The notes: generated by a model not told the origin, from the sequence alone. Positions 41,525 through 51,161 are shown, numbered from the stretch's first letter. The stretch is 64,000 nt of DNA from Streptomyces solicavernae (GCF_029968095.1 NZ_JASCIR010000013.1:62001-126000); one strand, 5' to 3'. Made by a program: numbers and translations.

Positions 41525-44038
41525 TCACAACTGCCCCACCCCCGTAACCCGAACCACGGCCCGCCCCTCCTCGTCGGATGCGGCGAGGTCGACTTCGGCG
41601 CTGATGCCCCAGTCGTGGTCGTCGTTCGGGTCGGCGAAGGTCTGGCGGACGCGCCACAGACCGTGCGCCGCGTCCTCCTCGATGGAGAGGAGTTTCGGAC
41701 CACGGGCGTCGGGCCCGGTGGCGAGGTCGTCGTACTCGTCCCAGTAGGCATCCATGGCCTCGCCCCAGGCGTCGGCGTCCCAGCCGGAGTCGGCGTCGAG
41801 TTCGCCGAGTTCGTCGACGTTGTCGAGGGCGGCGAGTTCGACGCGGCGGAACATGGCGTTGCGGACGAGGACGCGGAAGGCGCGGGCGTTGGCGGTGACG
41901 GGCTTGACCTGGTCGGCCTTCTCCTGGGCTTCTTCGGCGGTCTCGACCTCGGGGTTGGCGAGCTGTTCCCACTCGTCGAGGAGGGAGGAGTCGACCTGGC
42001 GGACCATCTCGCCGAGCCAGGCGATGAGGTCTTCGAGGTCGTCGGACTTGAGGTCGTCAGGAATGGTGTGTTCCAGCGCCTTGTACGCGCTCGCCAGGTA
42101 GCGGAGGACGATTCCTTCGGTCCGTGCAAGCTCGTAGAGCGACGTGAACTCCGTGAATGACAGGGCGCGTTCGTACATGTCGCGGATCACGGACTTCGGC
42201 GACACCGGGTGGTCGCCAACCCACGGGTGGCTGCGCCGGTAGAGCCCGTACGCGTGCCAGAGCAGCTCCTCAAGCGGCTTCGGGTAAGAGACGTCCTGGA
42301 GCCGTTCCATCCGCTCCTCGTATTCGACGCCGTCGGCCTTCATCTGGCCGACGGCCTCGCCGCGCGCCTTGTTCTGCTGGGCGGCGAGGATCTGGCGGGG
42401 GTCGTCGAGGGTGGATTCGACGACGGACACCATGTCGAGGGCGTACGACGGGGATTCGGGGTCGAGGAGTTCGAACGCGGCGAGGGCGAACGTCGACAGG
42501 GGCTGGTTGAGGGCGAAGTCCTGCTGCAGGTCGACGGTGAGGCGCACGATGCGGCCGGTGGCGTCGGGCTCGTCGAGCTTCTCGACGACTCCGCCGTCGA
42601 GGAGGGAGCGGTAGATGGCGATGGCCCGGCGGATGTGCCGGATCTGGTTCTTGCGCGGCTCGTGATTGTCCTCAAGGAGGCGGCGCATGGCTTCGAAGGC
42701 GTCGCCGGGGCGGGCGATCACCGACAGGAGCATGGTGTGGGTGACGCGGAACCGTGAGTTCAGCGGCTCGGGTTCGGAGGCGATGAGCTTCTCGAAGGTG
42801 TTCTCGGTCCAGCCGACGAAACCTTCCGGCGCCTTCTTGCGGACGACTTTGCGGCGCTTCTTCGGGTCGTCTCCGGCCTTGGCGAGGGCCTTTTCGTTCT
42901 CGATGACGTGCTCGGGTGCCTGGGCGACCACGAATCCGGCGGTGTCGAATCCGGCCCGGCCCGCGCGTCCCGCGATCTGGTGGAACTCGCGGGCCCGCAG
43001 CACGCGTACACGGTTGCCGTCGTACTTCGCGAGGGCGGTGAACAGCACGGTCCTGATGGGTACGTTGACGCCGACGCCGAGAGTGTCCGTGCCGCAGATG
43101 ACCTTGAGGAGTCCGGCCTGGGCGAGCTTTTCGACGAGGCGGCGGTACTTGGGCAGCATGCCCGCGTGGTGTACGCCGATGCCGTGGCGTACGTAACGGG
43201 AGAGGTTGCGGCCGAACTTGGTGGTAAAGCGGAAGTTGCCGATCAGCTCGGCGATCTCTTCCTTCTCGGCTTTGGTGCACATGTTGATGCTCATCAGGGA
43301 CTGGGCGCGTTCGACGGCCTGTGCCTGGGTGAAGTGCACGATGTAGACGGGCGCCTGCTTCGTTTCGAGCAGTTCCGTGAGCGTCTCGGTGATGGGTGTG
43401 ATGCGGTATTCGTACGAGAGCGGCACGGGCCGGGTTGCAGAGCGGACCACGGAGGTGGGGCGGCCGGTGCGGCGCGTGAGGTCCTTCTCGAACATGGAGA
43501 CGTCGCCGAGGGTCGCCGACATCAGGACGAACTGGGCCTGCGGGAGTTCGAGCAGCGGGATCTGCCAGGCCCAGCCGCGGTCGGGTTCCGCGTAGAAGTG
43601 GAACTCGTCCATCACGACCTGGCCGATGTCGGCGTCCTTGCCGTCGCGCAGTGCGATGGAGGCGAGGATCTCGGCGGTGCAGCAGATGACCGGTGCGTCG
43701 GCGTTGACGGAGGCGTCGCCGGTGAGCATGCCGACGTTCTCGGTGCCGAAGAGCTTGCACAGGTCGAAGAACTTCTCGCTGACCAGGGCCTTGATCGGCG
43801 CGGTGTAGAAGGTGACCTTGTCGGCGGCCAGGGCGGCGAAGTGGGCGCCCGCGGCGACGAGGCTCTTGCCGGACCCGGTGGGCGTGGACAAGATCACGTT
43901 GGCGCCGGAGACCACTTCGATCAGTGCCTCTTCCTGGGCCGGATAGAGAGTGATGCCCCGTTCCTCGGTCCATGACGAGAAGGCGTCGAAGAGGGCATCG
44001 GGGTCGGCGTCCGGCGGCAGCTGATCGATAAGGGTCAC
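41525..44038 (-). CDS. DEAD/DEAH-box helicase (Ski2/Mtr4-like, DUF3516 type)
   Basis: An 837-residue protein with Walker A STPTGSGKS (51-59), DEFH box VVMDEFHFY (144-147), motif III LMSATLGD, and the C-terminal helicase lobe with GVGVNVPIRTVLFTAL and HQIAGRAGRAG. The C-terminal part resembles the DUF3516 region of actinobacterial Ski2-like helicases. It is predicted to unwind RNA or DNA. GTG at 44038 is preceded closely by a G-rich site. It is divergent from the YdjM-like gene. Confidence 0.9.
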   Translation of the reverse strand: MTLIDQLPPDADPDALFDAFSSWTEERGITLYPAQEEALIEVVSGANVILSTPTGSGKSLVAAGAHFAALAADKVTFYTAPIKALVSEKFFDLCKLFGTENVGMLTGDASVNADAPVICCTAEILASIALRDGKDADIGQVVMDEFHFYAEPDRGWAWQIPLLELPQAQFVLMSATLGDVSMFEKDLTRRTGRPTSVVRSATRPVPLSYEYRITPITETLTELLETKQAPVYIVHFTQAQAVERAQSLMSINMCTKAEKEEIAELIGNFRFTTKFGRNLSRYVRHGIGVHHAGMLPKYRRLVEKLAQAGLLKVICGTDTLGVGVNVPIRTVLFTALAKYDGNRVRVLRAREFHQIAGRAGRAGFDTAGFVVAQAPEHVIENEKALAKAGDDPKKRRKVVRKKAPEGFVGWTENTFEKLIASEPEPLNSRFRVTHTMLLSVIARPGDAFEAMRRLLEDNHEPRKNQIRHIRRAIAIYRSLLDGGVVEKLDEPDATGRIVRLTVDLQQDFALNQPLSTFALAAFELLDPESPSYALDMVSVVESTLDDPRQILAAQQNKARGEAVGQMKADGVEYEERMERLQDVSYPKPLEELLWHAYGLYRRSHPWVGDHPVSPKSVIRDMYERALSFTEFTSLYELARTEGIVLRYLASAYKALEHTIPDDLKSDDLEDLIAWLGEMVRQVDSSLLDEWEQLANPEVETAEEAQEKADQVKPVTANARAFRVLVRNAMFRRVELAALDNVDELGELDADSGWDADAWGEAMDAYWDEYDDLATGPDARGPKLLSIEEDAAHGLWRVRQTFADPNDDHDWGISAEVDLAASDEEGRAVVRVTGVGQL

Positions 44039-44183
44039 ACCCCCATCTTGCCTGCCCGCACCCCCGATCCGGGAACCGGAGGTCGGGGGGAAGATCACGA
44101 GCGTTACGCTGTGCCGTCGACCGGGCGCCCGGTCATGCGTCAACTGGGCGTCAGTACAACGAGAATGGGGGCGGGCAACGGCC

Positions 44184-44975
44184 ATGATGGGTCCAGCACA
44201 CTCACTGTCGGGAGCGGCGGCCTGGCTGGGGGTGGGAGCGGCGGCGGCTGCCGCGGGGCATCCGATGCCCTGGCCGGTTCTCGTGGTCGGCGCTCTGATC
44301 TGTGCGGGCGCGGCACTGGCCCCCGACCTGGACCACAAGTCGGCCACGATCTCCCGCGCCTTCGGCCCGGTTTCGCGCGGCCTCTGCGAGGTGGTGGACA
44401 AGCTCTCGTACGCCGTCTACAAGGCGACAAAATCCCGGCAGGACTCGCGGCGGACGGGCGGGCATCGCACGCTGACGCACACGTGGCTGTGGGCGGTCCT
44501 GATCGGCGGGGGTGCGTCGGTGGGCGCGATCACCGGGGGGCGGTGGGCGGTTCTCGCGATCCTGTTCGTGCATCTGGTGCTGGCGGTCGAGGGGCTGTTG
44601 TGGCGGGCTGCGCGGGTGTCGAGCGATGTCCTGGTGTGGCTGCTCGGTGCGACGAGTGCGTGGATCCTCGCGGGTGTGCTCGACGAGCCGGGCAACGGCT
44701 CGGACTGGCTGTTCACGGCGCCCGGCCAGGAGTATCTGTGGCTGGGGCTGCCGATCATCCTGGGTGCGCTCGTCCATGACATCGGCGATGCGCTGACGGT
44801 GTCGGGCTGCCCGATCCTGTGGCCGATCCCGATTGCGGGCAAGCGCTGGTACCCGATGGGGCCGCCGAAGGCGATTCGGTTCCGCGCGGGCAGCTGGGTG
44901 GAGCTGAAGGTGCTGATGCCGGTGTTCATGCTGCTCGGCGGTGTGGGCGGGGCGGCTGCGCTGAACGTCATCTAG
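44184..44975 (+). CDS. YdjM-like membrane-bound metal-dependent hydrolase family protein
   Basis: A 263-residue protein with about five membrane helices. The putative metal-binding motifs of the YdjM/DUF457 family are all present: the N-terminal GPAHSLSGAAAWL, APDLDHKSATISR and GGHRTLTHTW. Members are annotated as metal-dependent hydrolases of unknown substrate. ATG at 44184 (or 44187). No operon partner; 310 bp of noncoding DNA follow. Confidence 0.88.
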   Translation: MMGPAHSLSGAAAWLGVGAAAAAAGHPMPWPVLVVGALICAGAALAPDLDHKSATISRAFGPVSRGLCEVVDKLSYAVYKATKSRQDSRRTGGHRTLTHTWLWAVLIGGGASVGAITGGRWAVLAILFVHLVLAVEGLLWRAARVSSDVLVWLLGATSAWILAGVLDEPGNGSDWLFTAPGQEYLWLGLPIILGALVHDIGDALTVSGCPILWPIPIAGKRWYPMGPPKAIRFRAGSWVELKVLMPVFMLLGGVGGAAALNVI

Positions 44976-45285
44976 GTCAGCGCCACCCAGGCATGCGCCC
45001 GCGGGCAGCCGGGGCAGCCGTCCGGTCGCCCCCGCCTCGCAGTCGCCCTCCATAGCTAACCCTCGACTTCAGGGTGAGACTCCACTCGATCGTCAGATCA
45101 GGCACGGCATCCCCGGGACTTGTAGGACACGGTCTTAGTTAGTGCTCAACTCCGCTTCATGCCGCTCACCCCTCTGCTCTCAGCGAAGGTGCTGCCCTGT
45201 GGGAACGTCCCATTCCGGGTGGTCCGGGGCGTAGATTCGAGATGTGTTCGGGCGGTGGGAACAGTCACGATTCGGGGAGGGCACA
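44976..45285. other. 310-bp intergenic region upstream of the SDR gene
   Basis: It contains two short dyads: ACCCT-N7-AGGGT at 45059-45075 and TGGGA-N3-TCCCA at 45200-45212. A plausible ribosome site GGGGAGG precedes the SDR start. No gene is seen. Confidence 0.5.
45059..45075. promoter_or_regulatory. MerR-like dyad, candidate operator
   Basis: ACCCTCGACTTCAGGGT resembles the ACCCTC...GAGGGT dyads bound by MerR-family activators. No MerR gene is adjacent, so any regulator would act in trans. Confidence 0.3.
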
Positions 45286-46029
45286 GTGGGAGTTCTGCGG
45301 GGCAAGACGGCGGTCGTCACCGGGGGCTCGCGGGGCATCGGCCGGGCGATCGTCGAGCGCCTGGCCCATGACGGGGCGAGCGTGGTGTTCAACTACGCGC
45401 AGAGCACCGAGGCGGCGGCCGAGGTCGTACGAGCGGTCGAGGAGGCCGGCGGCAGCGTCCATGGCGTGCAGCTGGACCTGGCCCAGCGAGGGGCCCCGGA
45501 GCGCCTGATGGAGATCGCCGGCGAACGGTTCGGCGGACTCGACGTCCTGGTGAACAACGCCGCGCTCAACTGCTCGGTGGTACCGCTTGCGGAGACGGAG
45601 GAGGACGTGTTCGACAGGGCAATGGCGGTCAACGCCAAGGCCGCGTTCCTGACCATCCGGTACGCGGCCCGGCACATGCGCGACGACGGCCGCATCATCA
45701 CCATCTCCACGCTCAACACCGTCCGCCCGGCCCCGCAGAACGCCCCGTACGCAGCGAGCAAGGGCGCGATCGAGCAGCTGACCGCCGTGGCGGCGCAAGA
45801 GCTCGGGCCCCGGGGCATCACCGCGAACTCGGTCTCACCCGGCGCGACCGACACCGATCTCCTACGAGGCACCAACTCGGCCGAGAGCCTGGAGATGGCC
45901 GTCGCGATGACCCCGCTCCGCAGACTTGGCCGGCCCTCCGACGTGGCCGACGTGGTCGGCTTCCTGGCGGGGCCGGACGGGAGATGGGTCACGGGGCAGA
46001 ACATCCGGGCGACGGGAGGCATCGGCTGA
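45286..46029 (+). CDS. Short-chain dehydrogenase/reductase (SDR)
   Basis: A 247-residue classical SDR with the cofactor loop TGGSRGIGRA (about 12-21), the NNAA-type motif VLVNNAALN, catalytic Ser in TISTLN and the YxxxK pair in YAASKGA, plus NSVSPGATDTDL. It is NAD(P)-dependent; the substrate is unknown. GTG at 45286 has GGGGAGG 5 bases upstream; the frame is open to 45244 but that start lacks such a site. It converges on the ABC exporter genes. Confidence 0.9.
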   Translation: MGVLRGKTAVVTGGSRGIGRAIVERLAHDGASVVFNYAQSTEAAAEVVRAVEEAGGSVHGVQLDLAQRGAPERLMEIAGERFGGLDVLVNNAALNCSVVPLAETEEDVFDRAMAVNAKAAFLTIRYAARHMRDDGRIITISTLNTVRPAPQNAPYAASKGAIEQLTAVAAQELGPRGITANSVSPGATDTDLLRGTNSAESLEMAVAMTPLRRLGRPSDVADVVGFLAGPDGRWVTGQNIRATGGIG

Positions 46030-46133
46030 GGCAGGGAGGCGCACCGGGGGCATACGGGGATAGTCGGGGCGCGGGCGTCGACGTGGAGACAGGCACGGGC
46101 CTCCAGCGCCGCTCAGCTCCGGCACGCACCGGA

Positions 46134-47915
46134 TCATCCGTGCCAGGACCGCCACAGGGCTGCGTACGCCCCGTCCGCGGCGACCAGCTCGTGATGGCTG
46201 CCCAGCTCGCTGATCCGGCCCTGCTCGACGACCGCGATCACGTCGGCATCGTGTGCCGTGTGCAGGCGGTGCGCGATGGCGACGACAGTGCGGCCGTCGA
46301 GTACGCGGGCCAGTGACCGCTCCAGGTTCCGCGCGGCCCGCGGGTCGAGCAGGGAGGTTGCCTCGTCCAGGACCAGCGTGTGCGGATCGGCAAGGACCAG
46401 ACGGGCCAGCGCGATCTGCTGGGCCTGCGCCGGGGTGAGGGTGAAGCCGCCCGAGCCAACCTCGGTGTCGAGGGCGTCGTCGAGCGCCCGCGCCCAGGTG
46501 TCGGCGTCGACCGCGCCGAGCGCCGCCCACAGTTCGGCGTCCTGCGCGTCGGACCTGGCGAGGAGCAGGTTGTCGCGCAGTGAACCGACGAACACGTGAT
46601 GTTCCTGGTTGACGAGGGCGACGTGCTCGCGGACCCGTTCCGCGGGCATGCGGGACAGCTCCGCGCCGCCGAGGGCGACCGAGCCGGTACGGGGGCCGTA
46701 GATCCCGGCGAGCAGCCGGCCGAGGGTGGACTTGCCCGCGCCGGACGGCCCGACCAGTGCGACCCGGCTGCCGGGCCGTACCGACAGGGACACCTGGCGC
46801 AGTACGTCGACGCCCGGCCGGTACGCGAAGTGCACGTGGTCCGCCGTGACCTCGCGCCCGTCGGGGGTGACGGACGTGTCGCCGGCGCCCGGCTCGATCT
46901 CGCGGACGCCCACGAGCCGGGCCAGGGACACCTGGGCCACCTGCAGCTCGTCGTACCACCTGAGGATCAGGTTCACCGGGTCGACCATCATCTGGGCGAT
47001 CAGGGCGCCGGTCGTCAGCTGGCCGACGTCGATCCAGCCCTGCAGGACGAAGACGCCGCCGATGAGCAGTACCGAGGCCAGGACGGTGACGTGTGTGGCA
47101 TTGATGACGGGGAAGAGGACGGAACGGAGGTAGAGGGTGTATCGCTCCCAGGCGGTCCATTCCTGGACGCGCTGGTCGGACAGGGCGACGCGGCGGTCAC
47201 CGAGCCGGTGTGCCTCCACGGTGCGCCCCGCGTCCACGGTCTCCGTGAGCGCGGCCGCCACGGCGGCGTACCCGGCGGCCTCCGAGCGGTATGCGGACGG
47301 GGCGCGCTTGAAGTACCAGCGGCAGCCGATGACCAGCGCGGGCACGGCGAGGAGCACTGCTAGCGCGAGTGGCGGCGAGGTGAAGGCCAGACCGCCGAGG
47401 AGCAGTCCGATCCACACCACGCCGATGGTCACCTGCGGCACCGCCTCGCGCATGGCGTTGGCCAGCCGGTCGACGTCCGTGGTGATCCGGGACAGCAGGT
47501 CACCGGTGCCGGCGCGCTCCAGGACACCGGGCGGCAGGCCGACGGAGCGGATCAGGAAGTCCTCGCGCAGGTCGGCCAGCATCTGCTCGCCGAGCATCGC
47601 GCCGCGCAGCCGGACGAGGCGGATGAATACCGCCTGCAGGACGAGCGCGACGGTGAACAGCCCGATGGCGCGGCCCAGTTGGAGGTCGCCGGTGCCGTCG
47701 GCGGCATGCTGCACGAGATCACCGAGGAGGGTGGGGCCGACCATGGACGCGATCACTGCGACCGCGTTGACGCCGATGAGCAGGGCGAAGGCCTTGCGGT
47801 GCCGGCCGAGCAGCTCGCGCGTGTACGCGCGCACCGTCCCGGGGCTGCCCACCGGCAGCGTCTCCGTGGTGCGGGGAGCCGCCGGGTCGTACGCCGGCGG
47901 CGCCAGGCCGATCAT
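46134..47915 (-). CDS. ABC exporter half-transporter, canonical Walker A / degenerate signature
   Basis: A 593-residue fused membrane/ATPase protein. Six hydrophobic segments precede the ATPase with Walker A VGPSGAGKST and Walker B LVLDEATSLLD. The ABC signature is degenerate (LTPAQAQQIALAR in place of LSGGQ). It starts with a 4-bp overlap of the upstream half-transporter gene (ATGA). The pair forms a heterodimeric exporter; this subunit would supply the ATP-binding half of the one active site. The substrate is unknown. Confidence 0.92.
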   Translation of the reverse strand: MIGLAPPAYDPAAPRTTETLPVGSPGTVRAYTRELLGRHRKAFALLIGVNAVAVIASMVGPTLLGDLVQHAADGTGDLQLGRAIGLFTVALVLQAVFIRLVRLRGAMLGEQMLADLREDFLIRSVGLPPGVLERAGTGDLLSRITTDVDRLANAMREAVPQVTIGVVWIGLLLGGLAFTSPPLALAVLLAVPALVIGCRWYFKRAPSAYRSEAAGYAAVAAALTETVDAGRTVEAHRLGDRRVALSDQRVQEWTAWERYTLYLRSVLFPVINATHVTVLASVLLIGGVFVLQGWIDVGQLTTGALIAQMMVDPVNLILRWYDELQVAQVSLARLVGVREIEPGAGDTSVTPDGREVTADHVHFAYRPGVDVLRQVSLSVRPGSRVALVGPSGAGKSTLGRLLAGIYGPRTGSVALGGAELSRMPAERVREHVALVNQEHHVFVGSLRDNLLLARSDAQDAELWAALGAVDADTWARALDDALDTEVGSGGFTLTPAQAQQIALARLVLADPHTLVLDEATSLLDPRAARNLERSLARVLDGRTVVAIAHRLHTAHDADVIAVVEQGRISELGSHHELVAADGAYAALWRSWHG

Positions 47916-49849
47916 GCTGTCTCCTCGATCTCAAGGCCGCGGCCGGCCATGCCGACCTGGGTGGGGTCGCCCGAGCCGGGCTCGCCGCCGGCGCGGTGTT
48001 GCGGTTCCTCGTCCGTGTCCCGTATCACCACGGCGTCCGTGTCCCGTGTCACCTCGGCGTCCGTGTCCCGTGTCACCTCGGCGTCCGTCTCCCGTGTCAC
48101 CACGGCCCGGTAGCGCGGGTGGGTGTGGACGAGTTCGCGGTGTACGCCGACCGCTGCGACCTCGCCTTCGTGGACGAACGCCACACGCTCGGCCCGGTCC
48201 AGGAGCAGCGGGGACGAGGTGCAGACGACGGTGGTGCGGCCCCGGCGCAGGGCGCGTAGGCCGTCCGCGATCCGCGCCTCGGTGTGCGAGTCGACCGCGG
48301 ACGTCGGCTCGTCCAGGACGAGCACCTCCGGGTCGGTCACCAGCGACCGGGCGAGGGCCAGGCGTTGGCGTTGGCCGCCGGAGAGCGACCGGCCGCGTTC
48401 GGTGATCGGCGCCTCCATCGGGTCGTCGTCCACCGAGTTCTGGGCGAGCGCGTCGAGCACGTCGGAGCACTCCGCCGCGGTCAGGGCGTCGGCGACGGAG
48501 ACCTTGCCGGAGGCCGGAACGTCGAGCAGTTCACGCAAGGTGCCGGAGAGCAGGACCGGGTCCTTGTCCTGTACGAGGACGGCGGCGCGGGCGGCCGCGA
48601 GGGGAAGGGAGTCGAGCTGGGTGCCGCCGAGTCGTACAGAAGGAGCGGGGGTGTCGAACGCGGCGTGCCCGCCGAGCCGTTCGGCGAGGCGACCCGCCTC
48701 GTCGGGGTCCCCGCACACCACGGCCGTGAGACACCCTTCGGGTGCCAGCAGCCCGGTCGCGGGGTCGCAGAGGTCGCCGGTGGGGGCGGCAGCCCCCGAA
48801 GCGGTTCCCCCCGCAGCCGCGCCCGGAGCCCTCGAACCCGGAGCCTCCGCAGTGCCCCGCTCCAACGACAGCACACGCGCGGCGCGTTTCGCCGAAGGAC
48901 GGGAGAAGGAGTACGCCATGGCGATCTCTTCGAAGTGACGGAGCGGGTAGCCCAGCAGCATCACCGCGCTGTAGACGGTGACGAGTTCACCGACCGTGAT
49001 GCGTCCGTCCCGTACGAGACCGAGGCCGTGCCAGACCACGGCGATGAGCAGCAGGCCCGGGAGCAGTACTTGCACGGCGGTGATCAGGGACCACATGCGG
49101 GCGCTGCGTACGGCGGCGCGGCGCACGTCCTGCGAGGCGCGACGGTAACGGTCGAGGAAGAGGTCCTCGCCGCCGATGCCGCGGAGCACGCGCAGCCCGG
49201 CCACCGTGTCGGAGGCGAGCTCGGTGGCCTTGCCCGCCTTCTCGCGCTGGGCGTCCGCGAGCCGGGTGGCGCGCGGGAGCAACGGCAGGACGCCGAGGCC
49301 GACGAGAGGCATGCCGATGGCGACGACGAGACCGAGGTCAGGTTGGTAGAGCACGAGCCCCACGCACACCAGGACGACGGTCAGAGCCGCGGCGGTGAAC
49401 CGGGAGACCGCCTCCACGAACCAGCCGATCTTCTCCACGTCCCCGGTCGACACCGCGACCACCTCACCGGCGGCGACCCGTCGGGTCAGGGCCGCACCCA
49501 GATACGCGGTTCTGCGGGCGAGGAGCTGCTGGACGCGGGCCGCAGCGGTGATCCAGTTGGTGACGGCGGTGCGATGCAGCATGGTGTCGCCCAGTGCGAT
49601 ACCGACGCCGGACAGGACGAGCAGCAGTCCGGCCACGGCGAGACGCGCACCGGATCGCTCGACGACGGCCTGGACGGCCAAGCCCACCCCGAACGGCAGG
49701 GACATGACGGCGGCGAAGTGCAGCAGGCCCCAGGCGAGCGACTTGAGCTGACCGGCTGGCTGGTTGCGTCCGAGCCACCACAGGAACCGGGGGCCCGAGC
49801 GGGCGTCGGGCACACCCGGGTCGGCGTACGGAAGATCGCTGATCTGCAT
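47912..49849 (-). CDS. ABC exporter half-transporter lacking Walker A
   Basis: A 645-residue protein with six membrane segments and an ATPase domain. The Walker A region reads CLTAVVCGDPDEAGRLAERL, with no GxxGxGK(S/T). The signature LSGGQRQRLALARSL and Walker B VLVLDEPTSAVD are intact. It therefore should bind ATP poorly alone but completes the partner's site. The C-terminal tail has four octapeptides of the (E/D)VTRDTDA type encoded by 24-bp repeats. ATG at 49849. It is translated first in the two-gene unit. Confidence 0.92.
   Translation of the reverse strand: MQISDLPYADPGVPDARSGPRFLWWLGRNQPAGQLKSLAWGLLHFAAVMSLPFGVGLAVQAVVERSGARLAVAGLLLVLSGVGIALGDTMLHRTAVTNWITAAARVQQLLARRTAYLGAALTRRVAAGEVVAVSTGDVEKIGWFVEAVSRFTAAALTVVLVCVGLVLYQPDLGLVVAIGMPLVGLGVLPLLPRATRLADAQREKAGKATELASDTVAGLRVLRGIGGEDLFLDRYRRASQDVRRAAVRSARMWSLITAVQVLLPGLLLIAVVWHGLGLVRDGRITVGELVTVYSAVMLLGYPLRHFEEIAMAYSFSRPSAKRAARVLSLERGTAEAPGSRAPGAAAGGTASGAAAPTGDLCDPATGLLAPEGCLTAVVCGDPDEAGRLAERLGGHAAFDTPAPSVRLGGTQLDSLPLAAARAAVLVQDKDPVLLSGTLRELLDVPASGKVSVADALTAAECSDVLDALAQNSVDDDPMEAPITERGRSLSGGQRQRLALARSLVTDPEVLVLDEPTSAVDSHTEARIADGLRALRRGRTTVVCTSSPLLLDRAERVAFVHEGEVAAVGVHRELVHTHPRYRAVVTRETDAEVTRDTDAEVTRDTDAVVIRDTDEEPQHRAGGEPGSGDPTQVGMAGRGLEIEETA
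48011..48106. repeat. 24-bp coding tandem repeat, four copies
   Basis: Units start at 48011, 48035, 48059 and 48083 (GTCCGTGTCCCGTGTCACCT type). They encode VTRDTDAE octapeptides in the hydrophilic tail of the Walker-A-less half-transporter. Confidence 0.88.
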
Positions 49850-50015
49850 GACGTCCCAGAGTCGGTCGGTGCACTGAGGAAGGGGAGGAAACCGTGCAAG
49901 GCTGACTCCGGAACGGGGGTTGAGGCAAACGGTTTTCTGCCTCCGTGCAAAGAACCGGTCATTCCTGCGGCGTACGGAGCACTCACCGGTGGAGACGGTG
50001 ACGCAGGGTGCGACG

Positions 50016-50942
50016 ATGGGGCGTATGCGCATATCGGGGACGCTCAGGGGGCGGATGACTGCCGGTACCCCTGCCGGTACCCCTGCCGGTACCTCTGTCG
50101 GGATGGCTCTCGTGATGGTGCTCGCTCTGACTGCCCTTACGTCGTGTGGTGCGACGGGCAACGGGAGTTCGGGCGACAAGGCGGCGGCCGGGGACCGAGC
50201 GGCGGCCGGGGGCCGATCCGGGACGACCGGGAACGCATCCTCCGGAAAGGGCGGGAGCTCGTCCGGCGAACGTACGCGGCAGCGCACCCAGAACCTCGAA
50301 CGCCTCCCCGATGTGGGCCCCGCCCTGCACCGGCGCATCCCCGCCCAGTCACGCCAGGTCCTGGTGGTCCGGGGCGAGGGGGAGGACTCGGCGAAGTCCA
50401 CGGTGTTCCTGTACGAGAAGCGCGAGAACCACGAAGACCCCAAGAACCACGAAGGCGTCAAGAACCGCAAGAACCACCACAATCACCGCGCGACCTGGGA
50501 CCGCACCCGCAGTTGGCCCGCGCACAACGGAAAGCGCGGCTGGACGACCGATCACCGTGAGGGCGACAAGCGCAGCCCGGTCGGGGTGTTCACGCTGAGC
50601 GACGCGGGCGGTGTGCTGGCCGCGCCGGACGCCCGCCTCCCGTACACGCACTCCCCGGCGTTCCAGGCATCGCGCACCTGGCCCAAGAGGTACTGGCACG
50701 ACTTCGATCACGTGATCGCCATCGACTACAACCGCGTCAGGGGCACCTCGCCCAATGACCCGAACCGTCCGCAGGGCCAGTCCAAGGGCGGCTACATCTG
50801 GCTGCACCTCGACCATGGCAGCGGCACGTCGGGCTGCGTGAGTGTGTCCAAGTCGGCGATGCAGTACCTGTTGCGGGAACTGGACCCCAAGGCCCACCCG
50901 GTGATCGTCATGGGCGACAAGGGCAACCTCGGCTCGGCCTGA
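50016..50942 (+). CDS. L,D-transpeptidase-like lipoprotein
   Basis: A protein of about 308 residues. The N-terminus has a lipoprotein signal ending in LTALTSC, where Cys would be lipidated. A Gly/Ser/Lys-rich spacer follows, then a catalytic domain whose end carries the YkuD motif HLDHGSGTSGCVSVS (His267, Ser272, Cys274). Such enzymes form 3-3 crosslinks or attach proteins to peptidoglycan. Start: ATG at 50016; ATG at 50024 is out of frame and later in-frame starts exist. The linker segment HEDPKNHEGVKNRKNHHNH is unusually His/Asn/Lys-rich. Confidence 0.85.
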   Translation: MGRMRISGTLRGRMTAGTPAGTPAGTSVGMALVMVLALTALTSCGATGNGSSGDKAAAGDRAAAGGRSGTTGNASSGKGGSSSGERTRQRTQNLERLPDVGPALHRRIPAQSRQVLVVRGEGEDSAKSTVFLYEKRENHEDPKNHEGVKNRKNHHNHRATWDRTRSWPAHNGKRGWTTDHREGDKRSPVGVFTLSDAGGVLAAPDARLPYTHSPAFQASRTWPKRYWHDFDHVIAIDYNRVRGTSPNDPNRPQGQSKGGYIWLHLDHGSGTSGCVSVSKSAMQYLLRELDPKAHPVIVMGDKGNLGSA

Positions 50943-50959
50943 ACGTCGCCCACCCGCCC

Positions 50960-51031
50960 GAATGCCCGCGGACCCGCTCGAATGCCCGCCCACCCGCCCG
51001 AATGCCCGCGCACCCGCGCGAATGCCCGCGC
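50960..51031. repeat. 20-bp tandem repeat (GAATGCCCGCGCACCCGCCC)
   Basis: Units start at 50960, 50980, 51000 and 51020, the last partial, directly downstream of the L,D-transpeptidase-like gene. Confidence 0.8.
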
Positions 51032-51138
51032 CTCCCGTGACGCCCGCGCTGCCCGCGTGCACCCCTCGCGTGGTCTGACGCGCTCACACGCCTGCCCGCA
51101 CGCCCTCCCCGGCCCTCACGCGCCCACCCCTTGTAGCA

Positions 51139-51161
51139 AGATCCAAGATTTACGGGGATCT
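51139..51161. promoter_or_regulatory. Dyad AGATCC-N11-GGATCT upstream of the symporter gene
   Basis: Perfect 6-bp arms separated by 11 bases in a locally AT-rich stretch about 100 bp before the symporter start. It is a candidate operator. Confidence 0.35.

Noticed and set aside
46121..46144. GGCACG/CGTGCC hairpin as terminator between the SDR gene and the exporter
   Set aside because: Only 6-bp arms around a 12-base loop, partly within coding sequence.
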